Shown here in pieces: positions 1-12,700 of a stretch of DNA of 64,000 nt (within the stretch, counting starts at the first letter, position 1; each line of letters opens with the position of its first letter). The translations under genes and the position numbers were made by a program. The stretch is from NCBI GenBank assembly GCA_019054805.1, contig JAHQIY010000002.1:6510001-6574000 (forward strand), given 5' to 3'. The stretch is from Brachionus manjavacas (taxonomy: Eukaryota > Rotifera > Eurotatoria > Ploima > Brachionidae). Under the pieces are notes generated by a model. That model saw only the letters and a list, made by a program, of their open reading frames with translations, ran no database searches and was not told the DNA's origin.

Positions 1-341
1 TGCTCACTGATTCAAGCAAATCTCAAGAGAGTTTCGTTCTGAAACTCGTTAGGGATAATGGGTTAATTAAACTTGCTGATTTTTTAACTTTAAATGATTT
101 TGTTCTTACTAGCCAAACGACAGCTAATCGCGTGCTTGATGGTCAAATTAAATATTCGGTCAGTGTAAATCCAAAATTTTGTACATCTCCATATTTTTTG
201 GAATACGGTATTTGCAAACATTTTATCTCACTTTGCAAGCTTTTGAATTTTTATTTTGACGAAAATGATCGAGAATTTGTTCAAGTAAAAAAGAGAGGTA
301 GACCACCTAAATCTAATAATGGGAGATTGAATAAGAATTAA
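1..341 (+). CDS. C-terminal end of SWIM-type zinc finger protein, probably MULE-like transposase (partial)
   Basis: An open frame enters from the left edge of the window (frame of position 3) and ends at a TAA at 339-341. The visible part holds a SWIM-like block, FCTSPYFLEYGICKH, and then a basic tail with an AT-hook core (KRGRPPK). SWIM fingers (CxC...CxH) at the end of a protein are typical of MULE-type transposases, which are abundant in rotifers. The second Cys of the first pair is Ser here (CTS rather than CxC), so metal binding may be lost and the copy may be decaying. The first Met-like codon inside the window (GTG at 132) is not a credible start because the frame is open upstream. The catalytic domain lies outside the window, so the transposase call is inference. 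Confidence 0.5.
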   Translation, partial: LTDSSKSQESFVLKLVRDNGLIKLADFLTLNDFVLTSQTTANRVLDGQIKYSVSVNPKFCTSPYFLEYGICKHFISLCKLLNFYFDENDREFVQVKKRGRPPKSNNGRLNKN

Positions 342-2039
342 TGTAAAATTATAAATATAAAAAAAATCTATTTAAATGAGCATTATTTTTATTTAACTTA
401 CGAAAAATATCAATTTAGAAAAAAATTAAACTATTTATTTTTAAATTAATTTCTTTATATAAAAAAACTATTTGTATAATAAAAAATAAATGTATTTAAT
501 TTGTTATATTTTTTTTATGTTAAAGACTTATTTAACTATTTAGAAAAAAATAAAATCTTTTTAATAAAAAATTTTAGCTATTTAAGTTAAATGTTATTTC
601 TCTATTGAAGACAATTAACTTTAAAAGATAACAAAAATAATATTAAAAAAAGCTCATTAATAAATTTCAATTTCCACTCAAGTCGATTCTTTGCCTTTAC
701 CCTTGCTTCTCCGCATGCGATCCCCCTTTGGGTGATATCTTTCGTGGTTATTGTCCTTCAAGTTATTGCTGATCGTTCTACGTTCCATTACCCTTGAGGT
801 GTTAATTGAATGACTTTATTTGGTGAATATTTTCCTTCCCGTCTAAGTAAATTTCCAATAACTCAACGAAGTCTTTTATTCATGACTCAGCAGGCCAACT
901 TTAAAATTCGGAGAATCCTCCATAGGCTTCCAGTGTAAAAGGTTTTCAGGTGTTTTTTAATAAGTCTTAGATACCCTTAAATTTCATTTAATTTAAATGA
1001 AATTTATTTTTGAAATTAAATAAATTAATTTCAAAAAGAAAATTAAATTCTAAAAATTGTAACAACAAAAAAATAATTGCAAAAGATGAAATGTTAATCA
1101 GAATTTTTTCTTTCAGCCTTTCGCCGATTAATCTTAGAGATTTTTCCTGCATAATTGGTTTTTTATTTAATTTTCGAATTTTTTTGCTATAAAACTGATT
1201 AAAAAGGAATATAAAAAAAATAATGATCAATTTTGAATAAGATATCTTCAAAGAAATATATTTTTAGTTTATTCCAGACATTTTGCGCAAGTAATTGATA
1301 AAAAGTCCTGAATTTTGGCATGCAAGAGGAAACAATGAATCCGATTAATCAAGGCGCGGCTGCCCAAATCAATAATGACGACTTGTTTTAACCCTTAAGG
1401 AAAATTTCTATTTTATTTCATCATTTTCAGTAAAATAAAATAAAAAGCTAGAATAAAAATATTAATTAGTGTCTAGAGCTATTCCATTTGGCCAATATTT
1501 CGGCTTTAAATTTTATCAATTCTTGAATTAAATTAGACTTGCTTTTTTTGTAGTCATTACCCAAAATTTTAACTGATAATCCGACGTTTTAAAGTAAAAT
1601 TCTTAAAAAAATAATAAAAATTTAATTTTAATTTTTTATCATGTGGTTCTAATGATGTGATTTTTTTAAATATCTAGATAAAATTAAATAGAAATTGTTT
1701 TTAAGTATAAATTTTAAATGTATTTACGCTTATTTTAAAGCTTGAAATAAATTTTTTAAATTTATTGTCTACGAAAAATAACACTTCTATATCTTTCCCT
1801 ATAAAAGTTCTACGAAAATAACTCTATTAAAATTTTTCTTCGAAAAGATAAATCTATTAATTAAACCTTCACCAAACATAATAGTTAAATTGATTTTGTA
1901 ATTTATTATTTTATTTTTTTTTGTATTAATTTTTAAAAAAATTGAGATGTCGCTTTTTTTATTAAGAGGGCATTTTTACAATTAAATTACCATATGCGAA
2001 AAAAAAAGATTTTTCATCTATATAATAAATTTGACTTTA
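342..2039. other. Gene-free AT-rich stretch with a GC-enriched unassigned block
   Basis: No supported gene. A block at about 661-960 is clearly richer in G+C than its surroundings and has no long open frame on either strand. It may be the eroded 3' part of a retroelement, but I cannot identify it. A second short GC-rich patch lies near 1315-1395. The rest is AT-rich simple sequence. Confidence 0.4.
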
Positions 2040-2345
2040 ATTTAAAAATGTTGTCCGCAAAGACTTGCAGTCTGAGCTACAACAAAATGAACCTGGTTTC
2101 ATATAAATTGCTCAGGGGAAAGTCCCCGGATATTTTCCATAGGGTAGAAAGTACCTGATTTGAACTTATCATACCTCATTTTCGTTGCTCATCTAATTCA
2201 GCCATGATATTTAGCTGTTGAGTGAAAATGAGTTCTTATCGTTCTACATATAAACAGTAATGCAAGCTAAGCAGGGTTGCTCTGAGAAAGAGCACTCGGT
2301 AGCTAAGAACTCAATGGGGCTTATTTTGCGGGCAGCTTTTTTCAA
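2040..2345 (+). ncRNA. Candidate structured RNA or 5S-rRNA-derived SINE
   Basis: A GC-enriched block in AT-rich surroundings. It contains AAGCTAAGCAGGGT at 2264-2277, which matches the conserved 5S rRNA internal control region (box A side). Three hairpins can be drawn: GGGGA/TCCCC at 2115-2127; CTCATTTTC at about 2175 pairing with GAAAATGAG at about 2225; and GCTCT/AGAGC at about 2279-2293. A T-run (CTTTTTTC) near 2337-2344 could end a Pol III transcript. Downstream similarity to 5S is weak, so it is not an intact 5S gene. A 5S-derived SINE (SINE3-like) or a 5S pseudogene is the simplest reading. A chance match plus hairpins is possible. Confidence 0.25.
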
Positions 2346-3437
2346 AATTATTTTGCATTTTAATCAGAGTTGCAATAAAATCATGTGATATTATGTCATT
2401 TTTCAAGTCAAATTTGCTTATTTTTTCTTTCATATCTAGTTTTGTCGAGGATTTTACTCCCAATTAATGAAATTAAATTTTTTGGTATTTTTTTTTAAAT
2501 CTATTTATTTTAATTAATTAAAACTTTTCAATCGATTTGACAAGATTTAATAATTCAAAATTACAAGGCAATAATTTTATAATTTCTAAATTTCTAAGAG
2601 TCTAAATCTGTTTGGTATATTTATATCCAATTAGTTTGCATTAAAATAAAATCTTTCTCCTTCAAATGATCTGATGAGCATTAAAAACAAGTAAAAATAG
2701 ATTAGAATACATAAAAATGTGATTCACGCATAAAAAGAAAGCTTTTTATTTTAATTATAAAGAAAAGTTTTTTGGTATTTTTCTAATTTTTATATTCATC
2801 TTCTAGAAGAAAGAAGAATTAAGAAGAAATAGAAGTAATCACAAATACAAGTATCTTGCTAGTATTTGAGTCATTAATTTCCTTGAGTTGTTTTCCTCAA
2901 AAATATTTGTCTCGTATAAAAGAAAATTCTTCAGTCATTTGTCATGTAAAACATTTATTTAATAATTCAAAATTGTAGAAACAATTTTTGATATAGCTGG
3001 TAGCTGGCTGAAAATGTTTCTAATGAAAAAAAATGGATTGATTTCTTTTATTTGAGTCACTTTTTTAAAGTAAAAAATTTTCGAAAAGAAGAAACACTTT
3101 GATGACCAAACTTTCTTGTATTTGATGAAATAAGATAAAAGTCATGTCAAGACTTTGGCTTGTATTTTATAAAGTTTTAGATAATTTTATTTAAAAATAT
3201 TGTCAAATCTAGAAAATAAAATTAGAAGTAAGAAAATTAACTTTTTTTTTTAAATTATTATTTTCTTTTTCTTTATTTATTGCCTAATACAAAAGTTTTC
3301 ATTTAAGTGTCAATGATCAAGGCAAATTGGAACCAAGATAACGTGAGCCAAATACGATAATGTAAGGAAATTCCATTTTAAGCAATAACAATTTTAATGA
3401 AAATAAATATAAATATAAATGTAATAAAAATAATTAG
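2346..3437. other. Gene-free AT-rich stretch
   Basis: No open frame with coding character, no RNA gene and no clear repeat structure was seen in this stretch upstream of the hAT-like element. Confidence 0.4.
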
Positions 3438-3652
3438 TTGTGTTGGCATCCGTACAAGCGGACACTAAACCGGCCAAAATTTTCAGAAACCTAGACCGTG
3501 TCCGCCTTAGCCGAACAACCTTTTTTAACCCGTATTTTTTAGTCCGTATTTTTAGGCGGTCCAAAAAATAGACCGCCTGGCTGACCGGTCAAATGACCGC
3601 AAAAAACCGTCCGTGTATTGGACCGGTTTGTCTTGACCGTATCCAACACTAG
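3438..3652. mobile_element. hAT-like MITE (215 bp) with 7-bp flanking duplication
   Basis: A GC-rich 215-bp island. Its ends are inverted: TGTGTTGG at the left and CCAACACTAG at the right, close to the (C/T)AGTGTTGG ends of hAT elements. It is flanked by direct copies of TAATTAG at 3431-3437 and 3653-3659, compatible with the 8-bp duplication hAT transposases make, with one base changed. Inside is a perfect 8-bp stem AGGCGGTC/GACCGCCT at 3554-3578 and repeated CCGT/ACCG motifs. It has no coding capacity. It lies just beyond the TMEM94 stop codon on its 3' side. Confidence 0.7.
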
Positions 3653-3765
3653 TAATTAGCAAATAAATTAAAAAAAAATAGAAATCTTGAATATCTACAA
3701 TATTTATTCTATTTAATAAAATATAAAAATTATCACACAAATTTTTAGTTTAATAAATAATGATA

Positions 3766-6700
3766 TTAGACGAAGGGTGAGTTCATTCCTAGTTTGGTGT
3801 CAAAGTCCAGTTTTGACTTTTTATACTGACGAATTATTTCTCTTTTGTTAATATAGAAATTAATATTTAAAATTTAAATTGAAAAAAGAATAATTGATTT
3901 ACCTTATTTCAAAAACTTTATAAATTTCGTTAATAATAATTAAAACGATCGGCCAGAATACAACCAATATCCATATTTGCACTGGTAGTGCCTTTACATA
4001 AGCAGACAATTGATCATTCCGAATATAATTTAATCCAATTATTAAAGAATTTACAAATAATCTTCAAAAAAAAAGTTTTAATAGTTTTGTTAATTTAACT
4101 GTGTTCAAATTGTACATAAAAATCAAAATTTTTGTCCAGGTTTTATTCTTGAACGGAATGTACTTCCAAATTGATTTCTCGACTGAAACAAAATTCATCG
4201 ATATAAAGCCTTAAATGTGTAAATACAGAACATTTTCAAACAAGATTTTAACTTACATAAAAAATAAGTTAAAAACAAATAATTTAAAATTTGAGCTGAT
4301 TTAACCAAGTTTTTTTCCGCATCGTTTAAGCTAGTTCCATTCTTTCTCTTAATACTTAAACTAAAAAATATTCAAAATTAAATAACAGTATGGATCTATA
4401 GCCTTACATATTTTTTGAAAAAAAGTCACTAGCCATAGTTGAATTGACACTGGTATGGTTGATTTCAATAATTTTAATTTCGTTAAATTTAAAAAATAAA
4501 CTAGCACTAAAGAATATAATCAACAGTATTATTGATGGACAAAATTTGATCAAAAAAGTAGACAAAAAGCGTTGAATATCCTAAATTAACAGATAGATAA
4601 AATCTTTTAAAATTATTTTTAGTAAAAACTTTTGTATTAATTAGGGACGTGTTTTTTTTTGTGTTACATCGTAGTTCATTACTTTCGTTTTTGTGTACCA
4701 ATGAATAGCTTAAAAACGGTATAGTGAATATCACTAATAGTGTTACCTTGAGTATTTAAAATGGTAATCCAAATAATGAAATAATTTTTAAGATTACTTG
4801 AAGTTCTGATAGTATTGGTGGCAAAAAAAGCAAATTACACAGGAGCTGCAAAAGACTCACTGATAAATTACTTTTTATCATAAAAAGCATTGCAACTCGG
4901 TAAGAATAGACCATTTCTCTAGCCTAAATTTTGTTAAAATAATTATATTACCTTAAAAAATTTAAAATACCAAGGACATAATTGGAGGTAATAAGAATAG
5001 CTCATCGTGTTTTAGGTTGATTCCACAGCAGAGAGAATTCATTGATTCGCATAAATCCATTAATTCAGGTTTTTTCGGCTCAGTGGAGTTGATGGTAGCT
5101 GGCTGATCAAAACCGCTATTGATACATAGTTTCGGATAAACTGGTTCAATGCTTATTCTAAAGAAAAATAAAATTCTATTATTTAATGAGCAGAGTTTTC
5201 ATAAATATATTTTCAATCAAGTTAAAGATATCATACTTAAAATAGAAACAATCGCGATTTCGTGTAAAAATTTATTTTTTGTTGTTTTTATTAAATCAAG
5301 AAATCTCTTTACTGATTTTTTTTCCTTAGTGATAAAACTTCATTCTTCATTTTTTGTTGTTAATATTTCCTATCTTAATTAGAGATCTATACAGAAAATT
5401 TAAATTAAAAAGATATCTTTATAACAGTTTTTTTAAGACTGACATTTTCATGAATTTTTTTTCTTGTAAAAATAAAATTTTCTCACTGCTTCTTGTTAAT
5501 TTTGAGCCTTCTTTTTATAAGTGAAATCCTAAAACGTACCAAATCTTTCCAATTGAGTTTAGCTCTGAAGAATTTGTAAGATAACTTATCTATACTCAAA
5601 ACTTACCTTAGCTTTTCTATACATTTATCTTTTTAATAAAAAACAAACTTTGTTTAAACTATTTCTATCTAGAAAATCACAACGAGGATCTGTTTGTTTT
5701 TTGAATCATTTTTCCGGTTTAATTTAAAAATTAAAAGTCAAGTCTTTTTTAAAGTCAATTTTCAATCATTTGTTCCCTTCCTGTCGGTCAAAAATTCATC
5801 TGGGCCCGATAATGACAGAATGGAATGGTAAATTCAATTTCATGTGAACGACGAGGCGAAGAAATGCAATATTAATTTTGACTTAAACTTGTAACTTATA
5901 AACAAGTCTAATTGAAGTAATAATTTTTACACAGATGGTGATAAATGTAAAATAAATTCTTTTAAATTCGATAAAAAAATTCACTCAGTTTAAAACACTT
6001 TCCTAAACGATTGACTGTAATTTATTTTTTTTTTATTTATTTGTTTTCTGTACCGAGCAAGAGCTCCTTCAGAATAAGTTAAAAATAAAATAAAAAAATA
6101 AAATAAAATTAAAATTAAAGTTAATAAAATTAGATAAAAAAAAAAGAATCAAAATAGAGTAAATAAGCTAAAAAAATGAAAGTTTAAAGACATAAATTGG
6201 AAAAGATTGTTACATGTGGCACATGTTAAAATAGTTCAAGTTTCAGGAAAAAAAGAAGAAATAGTAAGGTAGCAGTTACACAATGGAGTTGGGTATTCAA
6301 TATATCTTGATTCGAAACCTTCTTTGTATTCTTTCACCAGTCTTTCAACCAATGGAATAGAATGACTCAGTCCTGTCCCAACATATCTCTCACTCAGCTC
6401 AAAAAGACGATTCGAGACTGCTAGTAATTTTAGTTTATTAAAAGCTTCATGTTGCACGATGTTGGAGGGAGTATCATATTTTAACTTAAGGATAGATCTT
6501 ACTGCTGTATTCTGAATTGCTTGTAGTTTTTTGACATTATTTTCTGAAAATGAATTCAAGCAAGGAAAAGAATAGTCTAAAATCGATCCGACTAAAGATT
6601 TATATAAATTTCCTAGTGTGTTTTGATTGAGACCCCATTTTTTGTTTGACAATATCTTAATAATATTTAGCCTTTTGTTGCAGCGTTCTTTGATTTCGTC

Positions 6701-9700
6701 TACCAGTACATTAAAGTTTAACTTAGAATCAAATTTAATGCCAAGAAACTTGATTTCTTTTTGGCTCACTATTCTGTTTCCATAAATTTTTAGGTTTAGA
6801 CTATCACCCTCTTTTTTGTACCTAGAAAAGACTACTGAACACGAATTTTCAACTGATATCTTCATTTTCCATTTATTAAGCCATTGTTCTAGTTCGTACT
6901 AATGATTTTAGTACTAAATTCTTAAATAAGAAATTAATACTAAATGCTTATTTTAAAATTAAATCTAAATCCTTATTTTCGAATTAAATACTTAACGACT
7001 TTAATACTACAAGAAAATAATACTACGAGAAAATAATACTATAAGAAGTTAATACTAATTGAAAATTTTATCTATAAAAAACAATTAATGTCGAAAATCA
7101 AATTTTTGCACATTATATACAATTAAATTAAATAGAACTTGACTAAAAAATAAATATTATTGATTTATCATTTTGAATTTTATAATTAAAGGCTAATTAA
7201 TATAATTAGATGACTTCTTGTATATATATAAACCAATCTTTGGTGCTCTTCAATTAACTTAAAATATTTTAAAATTATCTAAACTCAAAACAAAACAAAA
7301 TTTGAAAATGTCAAAACCAACTTTAATCCAAAGTAATTTTGGAATCGAAGATAAGAAAAAATCCCACCCAGTGGTTATCTTTGAAAACCAAATATACTGG
7401 TGGAAAAATTGTAATAAAGACCTTTCCGAAAAATTTTATTGTCATCTACGGAATCAACACAAATGTACTGCCACAATAAAATTAGTCAGTGGAGAAGTCG
7501 AAACTAACGGACTTCATTTCCACGATCAACTATCTGAAACACAAACAGATTTGGCAATCAAATGGTCAAATGGGAAAACGAAAGCGTGTTAGCAAGAATG
7601 ATAGAGATGAAGCTCATAGAAATATTGTCAAAAAAATTCGAATCGAAGAAACCAACAATATGCATATGCACAAAAAATTTAATTTTAAGTTTGTTCCATT
7701 TTATTCTTTTTTTTTTCATCTTTTGATATATCCAATTCAAAAACATATGATGCCGTAATATTGTTTAAAATAGATTCCTAATCCCTCTGTTTTTTGAATC
7801 GGATTTATCAAAAGATGAAATAAGGATAAAATGGAAGAAGATTAAATTTTTTTATTTGAATTAAATTTTTTTCTTTTCATTATTTGAAATTTTTAATAAA
7901 CAAAATATTAAGGGGCGTTCAATTTTTTCTTAAAAAACACCGTTCAGCTTGTTAGTAATAGCCGCATTAGCTCAGTACAGAAAAAAATAAGATATTTTAA
8001 AAATAATTGAAATTTTCAAACTTACGCAACATTGGCTACCGAAAAGACATAGTTATTTTCAATTGAATGAGAGCTACCTAAGCAGCACACAATTTCACCA
8101 TAGTCTTTCATTATTAATATCATTTGAATGATAGAATTTTTATTGCTATCTGTGAATAAAGAAACGTGTAGAGGAACATTGTCAATATTTGAGTCCAAAT
8201 GTCGCCTAATATTATCGATGCCTCGCGGAAGCTGAGCCTAAGTTTTAATATTAAATTTTTTTCTTTAATTTTAGATAAAATAAGTACTGCGTTTCCATAA
8301 ATTTCAGTTTCTGATAACGATCTTCCACTATGAATGCTGGAATCGTCATCAAATTTTGGCACCGGAGGTGATTTTCTCTTAGAGCTTCTTCCATTTTCTT
8401 TTATTATTGTGGAACTTTTTACACTAGAGGCACTGGCAGTGTAAGTGTTTAAATTAGATTTTATATTTGATGTTTTATTCAAATGATTCATTTTGTAATT
8501 TTCCGAAATAGTCACAAAGCTATTGCCTGAAGAAATTGATGATCGATCTATTGACCCGAGATGGGTCAATTTTTTCGATCTTCTTCTGTTTTTGAATGAA
8601 TTTTTTAAGTTGAATTTAACACAATGACTACTCGTGTTTGCTTGTGAATAAGAGGTGAACCTTAAATTTGGTAGACTATAACCATGCGATAATTTTCGGT
8701 CTGATGTTAGCTTTCTTTTGGCCCATAACCTTTTATTAACTTTTTTGACTTTCGAATCTTGATTTGTATTTTTAAGAATTCTTTTCCTATGATCTAAATT
8801 ATCATTTAGAATGGAATTCTGGTCATTAAATGAATCGTAATTCACATTTTTGGATATATTGGTTGTATTTGTATCATTTGCTAGAGATATATGGCAATTC
8901 CAGCCTGTGTCCAAGCCGAGCATTTCAGCAAAAGCCTTATTTAATTAATAACAAAAAAAAAAACTAAAATAAAATTTTTACTTTGCTTATGTTTTCATTG
9001 TCATAGCTAAAATGAACAAATCTGATGCACGAATTGGTCAAAACTTCGACCAATTTTACCACGTCCTTTAAAATTTAAAGATTAAAATCCTTTTAAAAAA
9101 TATTTTTATAAATATTACTATTCTGGCTTTGTACTGCATGGAAACCATTCCGAGGAAAATTTGTTCCGTATGGAGATCAAGAATATTTTTTTTAAGAGTT
9201 ATCTCCGATTCATCTTTATCATGAACATTTAAACATGATTTGGAGTTATTTATCGCTATATTTTCAAATATGTCATCAAAACTAGCAGCTAGGGTCTCTA
9301 TTTCGTTTTCACTTTCAGTTTTATGAAATATAGGTTCAAGATTAGAAAATTGTTCGCAAAAAGTTGATGGACATTCAAGGACAAAATTTTGACTCAGTTT
9401 TATTTCATCAATATTCTGACAATCAATCAGTGGCTTGTAAGAAAATGCTGTGCAATGACTTGAAACACTAAAACGCTGGTACAGTTCGAGAAGCTTTTTT
9501 CTAAAAAAAAAAATTATTTTACAATAATTATTCAAAGCTCGAAGATTAGATATAAAGACTATCAAAATTTTTTTTAAAAATTAAGAATTTATTTAAAAAA
9601 AAATAAAAATAAAAATTTAAAGGTATTAGCATTTTTCATGAAAAAAAAGCAATTTTCATTTTTTTACCCTAGTAAAAAATAATTTTTTTTAAATAATATA

Positions 9701-12700
9701 AATACTGAGACTTAACTTAGTATTAAAATAGTCCTTAAATATCTTTACCTTTAATAAATATTTTAAATCAATTAAATTAATTTCACTAATCTTTTTTATC
9801 TTTTTTTTTTTTAATTTATATATTGATATATATTTATGGATTTTTTTTTTCATGGAAAAAGCCATAAAACACCTAGAATAATACTTTTTATAGTATACTG
9901 GATGGGGCCCCACAATTATACACTGAGTTTTTATGAAAAAAATATTAATTTTTCAAAATTCATAAGACTGTCATTAAAAATGGTCAAACAGAAAAAGAAA
10001 TATTTATTTATTAGGAAAGATTTAGTATAATAATTCTAAAAAATATAATTCGTGATGTTTCTTGTGTGAATAATTAGAGAATTCCAAACATAACAACTTA
10101 ATTAGTTGAGTTTCTAAGGTACTTATCTTCGATACGTATGAAAATAAAAGACTTATAACTTAACTCGTAGAGGAGGTTATTCTCGTAGAGGAGATTCAGC
10201 GCTATCAATTGATATTCAATTTACTTAAAAGCATTAATTAAAAAATCAAATTTTTTATTTCAAATCGAAGGTATTCTTTAGCAATTTTTTTCTATTTTTG
10301 TGCCTTTACGGTACAAAAAAATTTTAACTTAAAAACTAGAAAATTTTGTTATTCTTATTAAAAAAATTGATTGTAGAGTATCTCATTCAGAAAATTTATA
10401 ACTATAAAAAACAAAATTAAAAAAATATAAATAATCAATAATTATATTTTTTTAACATTTAGCATTTTAAATTTTACATGCCTTTGTAATTTGTTCATTT
10501 GACATATAGATCTTCCATTCCAATAATCAGTGCAGAAATCAAGAATCAAATCAGGACTTCCTTGCGAGTATATACTACTGACTCCATTGAGCTCGTTTGA
10601 AGCTATTACCGAAAAAATATTTGACAAAAAAATCTGCTTTGGCCGAAATTTACAGCTGGGTTTAATTTTCTGTCAATAAAAAAATTAATTTAAAATTTGT
10701 TTTTTTCGCATTTTATTTTACCAAATTTCGACACACATAGTTAGTCCCGATTAATCGGTAGAAATTTGTGGCTGTGTGTCTATCAAATCCGATTATGTTA
10801 GAAATTTCACAGAGACAACTAAATTTAAAATTTTATTTTATTTTAAATATTTAAATTTTACTTTTTACTGTCTATCCATTACAGCTTTAACTTCAAATTG
10901 TTCTTCATACATGTCGAAACTACTGCTTAGACTATGATCATTATTTTCAGCATTTGAAATACACTGATGGGATTTTTCATTTAGAAATGAATTTATTTGT
11001 GTCGATTGGGCCCTGATAAAATCACATAATTTAAAATAATTGTCCGTAACTTGCTCATTACAAGTATTTAGTAAAATAGAAAGACCTAAAGGCTTCAATG
11101 AGTTGAGGCTGTTATTCCAATTTTTATCATCAAATTTCAACTGGAATCCATTTGTGCAATCATGAGTAATATTGAATGTTTCGATTACTTTTTTTTCAAC
11201 ACATGTTGAATTCTTTTTTCCATCTATTTGTTCACTTTCTATTTCATTTAGATTTTTATTTGATGCCTTAGACTCATTTTTTCCACATTTATTGTCAACA
11301 ATGTCATTGATCAACCAAATTTTTTCGGCAGTGGGAATCGGCCATGCCAAGACCCCTTTTTTATCAATACAAGAAAAATTCTTAAAAAAATCACTTATTT
11401 TTTATTAAACGATTTCAATTAAAAATTACTGTAGTTATTCCAAGTCCCATCAAAAAGTTGGAATGATAAATAAATGACGCATTATGAAAACACTGATCTT
11501 TTTCAAATTTTTCTTTTTTATCAAAAAAAATTATTTTTTTTAGTACATTTAAATAAAATTTGTAGTTTTTTGCCAATTTTTCCAAAGCGCCGGTCCGCTT
11601 TAAATCCAAATTTTCACGTTCTTCTTGTTCCAAATCGTCCAAAAGCGATTCTATTGACGGAATTTCGTGCAAACTGGCGTCCAACTCATCCAAATTTTGG
11701 CTTGACAATAAATTAAAATTTTCTTGATTTATATTGACTCGATCTTTTAGATAGGATTTTTCTCTTTTTGATTTTTTTGTTTTTTCTTGATCAGTGTTTT
11801 GCTCACAGCGATTTCTGAGTTTTTTAAGGCACCGCTCTAATTTAAGCAAACAAACAGTACCGTACAAAGATATTGTTTTCCAAAAAAAAGTAAAAGAAAT
11901 CGGTAATAGTGGAATGAGTAAATTGATTAGACTCTGAAAAAAGACTTCATTAAACTTGGTAATTGAAAATTTTTGCTCGAATAAAATCATTTGAAGTATT
12001 GAAATTACTATCTGTGCTATCTTTTTTTTAAAAGAAGTTAATTTTTTTTAATTTATTTATTTTTTAATTTACCAATACAAATGGAATTACAGCAAATAGA
12101 AATATTTTTCGAACTTTTTTAATTTCATTTGTAAGAATTGAATTGCTGTCACAATTAAAATTATTCAAAGTCAATCTTTAGATTAAATTTCTTTTTTTTT
12201 GTTTATTTCAAAATTTTAGTTTACTTTAAATATTTTAGATAGGGTGTCTCTAACGCTTCGCAAAATATGCAGTCGGGAATTTTTGTAATTTCAAATGCAT
12301 CAAGGTGCGAATTTTTGAATTTATCATTTGAGAAAATCTTTTCATTGAGTCTGTCTGAATTTGGTTCGTATATTTTACCAGTCTCAAAAGTTTCACTGCT
12401 TTCGTCCTTTGTGAGAAAAAGTAATTAATTGTTTTGAAAAATTAAATCCATTACCTTGTTATCGTTGATAGGTTTGCATTTTAAATTAATCAATTGGCCT
12501 GGCTTTACCAAAATTAGGTCTCCTTCGACCACAAGGTTTAATGGCAGATTGACAAGCTTTGAGTTTCTGTAAACCAATTGATTTGACACGCTTTGAGATA
12601 ACGGAATATCACTACTTAAAAAATCATCATTAAACCAACATTCATTCTTTGACTCACAGATATCTTTATTCAATTTCTTCTTTAAATAAAAACAAAAATA

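Noticed and set aside
988-1251. Overlapping open frames on both strands
   Set aside because: Composition is Asn/Lys/Ile/Phe from AT-rich DNA, with no conserved motif and no flanking gene structure.
1335-1391. Short ORF MNPINQGAAAQINNDDLF in a GC-rich patch
   Set aside because: Only 18 codons, no neighbouring exon or promoter evidence; probably part of an unidentified repeat.
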